Shown here piece after piece: positions 63,680 through 64,000 of a DNA stretch of 64,000 nucleotides (position 1 is the first letter of the stretch; the number at the start of each line of letters is the position of its first letter). A program made the position numbers and the translations under genes. The DNA lies in contig JABARQ010000037.1 of NCBI GenBank assembly GCA_019186985.1, positions 38,954 through 102,953 on the forward strand. The letters are read 5' to 3'. The notes below the pieces were generated by a model. It worked only from the letters and a program-made list of their open reading frames with translations. It made no database searches and was not told the origin of the DNA. This DNA is from Prosthecobacter sp. GTDB taxonomy: Bacteria; Verrucomicrobiota; Verrucomicrobiia; Verrucomicrobiales; Verrucomicrobiaceae.

Positions 63680-63939
63680 GCCTCATCATGTCATGTTTTC
63701 ACCGCCACTCCAATCAAACCGGTTTTGACGCCGAATGGATCATGCATGGCCTGCCTTCAGAAGTCTTCGGTCCTGATCACGCCTGGTCGCTCCGCCTCCT
63801 ATGAAGACTTTGATCGGCACCAGAATGGACCCGCGCTCCACCTCGTTCCCAGCATCCAGCCTTGCCAAAAGGGAGATAACGTCCGGAAAGTTGCGCACAT
63901 TTGAAGGGCGTGATGCAAAGGGTGGGCGGAGCAAAAACG

Positions 63940-64000
63940 ATGAACCCAACACAAGAGAACTCAAGTCAGGAGAGCGAAGCATGCTCAGCGCCGGCAATGC
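63940..64000 (+). CDS. Possible start of a gene running off the right edge
   Basis: An ATG at 63940, 8 nt after a GGAG, opens a frame that stays open to the window end (M-N-P-T-Q-E-N-S-S). The 20 visible residues are polar and give no family. The region 63680-63939 shows nothing else I can support. Confidence 0.35.
   Translation, partial: MNPTQENSSQESEACSAPAM

Noticed and set aside
63740..63997. An 85-codon leftward frame at the right edge
   Set aside because: There is no ribosome site or recognisable domain, and it overlaps a better-supported gene start at 63940.

Overview
The window joins two unlike kinds of DNA. From about 23.4 kb to the right end it is the chromosome of a Verrucomicrobium-like bacterium (phylum Verrucomicrobiota, probably near Prosthecobacter/Verrucomicrobium). 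This is shown by very GC-rich codon choice, secreted sulfatases, TAT-exported Gfo/Idh/MocA proteins, DUF1080 proteins, DUF1592-type and PVC-type cytochrome proteins, an SHD1 domain, and a LexA gene whose upstream operator has the form TGTTC-N4-GAACA. Genus-level placement is inference.

From the left end to about 23.39 kb is an integrated genomic island. Its bases are less GC-rich, most of its genes have strong AGGAG-type ribosome binding sites (largely absent from the core genes), and its right edge is a 55-nt 3' fragment of a tRNA-Val(TAC) gene at 23338-23392. The left edge lies outside the window. In order the island holds: the end of a probable AAA ATPase; two small accessory proteins (one DUF6876); an Abi_2/HEPN abortive-infection gene preceded by a promoter-plus-terminator unit that looks like a small RNA; a three-gene restriction-like operon (MmeI-type methyltransferase, DEAD/DEAH helicase, GIY-YIG nuclease); a leftward operon of a TraG/VirD4-type coupling protein with three membrane or coiled-coil proteins; a hairpin-rich spacer that is the likely oriT; a rightward MobQ-type relaxase operon; an AlpA-like regulator; a 1154-aa effector-like protein; a P4-type integrase; an ECF-like sigma factor with a small partner; an HTH protein; and a second, atypical tyrosine recombinase next to the tRNA fragment. 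It looks like a mobilizable, not self-conjugative, island carrying anti-phage cargo.

The most striking gene is the effector-like one (15301-18765). Its N-terminus resembles the OspF/SpvC phosphothreonine lyases. It is followed by a PP2C phosphatase whose DGHGG segment has moved from its usual place near the start to the end of the domain. Repeated His/Pro linkers, a long Ala/Gly hydrophobic region and a helical tail follow.

The core region holds: a sulfatase/aspartokinase segment; a tight group of DUF1080, oxidoreductase, sulfatase and DUF1592 genes for extracellular polymer use; Jag, coaD and a cobalamin adenosyltransferase; secreted proteins of unknown role, including an SHD1-metallopeptidase; a P1B-4 metal ATPase; lexA; a large sorbosone dehydrogenase/cytochrome protein divergent from a double DUF1080 protein; the conserved leftward rpmH-rnpA-yidD-yidC block; the rightward sufS-sufU-mutM operon; ilvC; a UPF0104-type membrane protein divergent from an SSS symporter; an oxidoreductase; transaldolase; and a sterol-desaturase-family hydroxylase. 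Several dispersed palindromic repeats lie in the core intergenic spaces.
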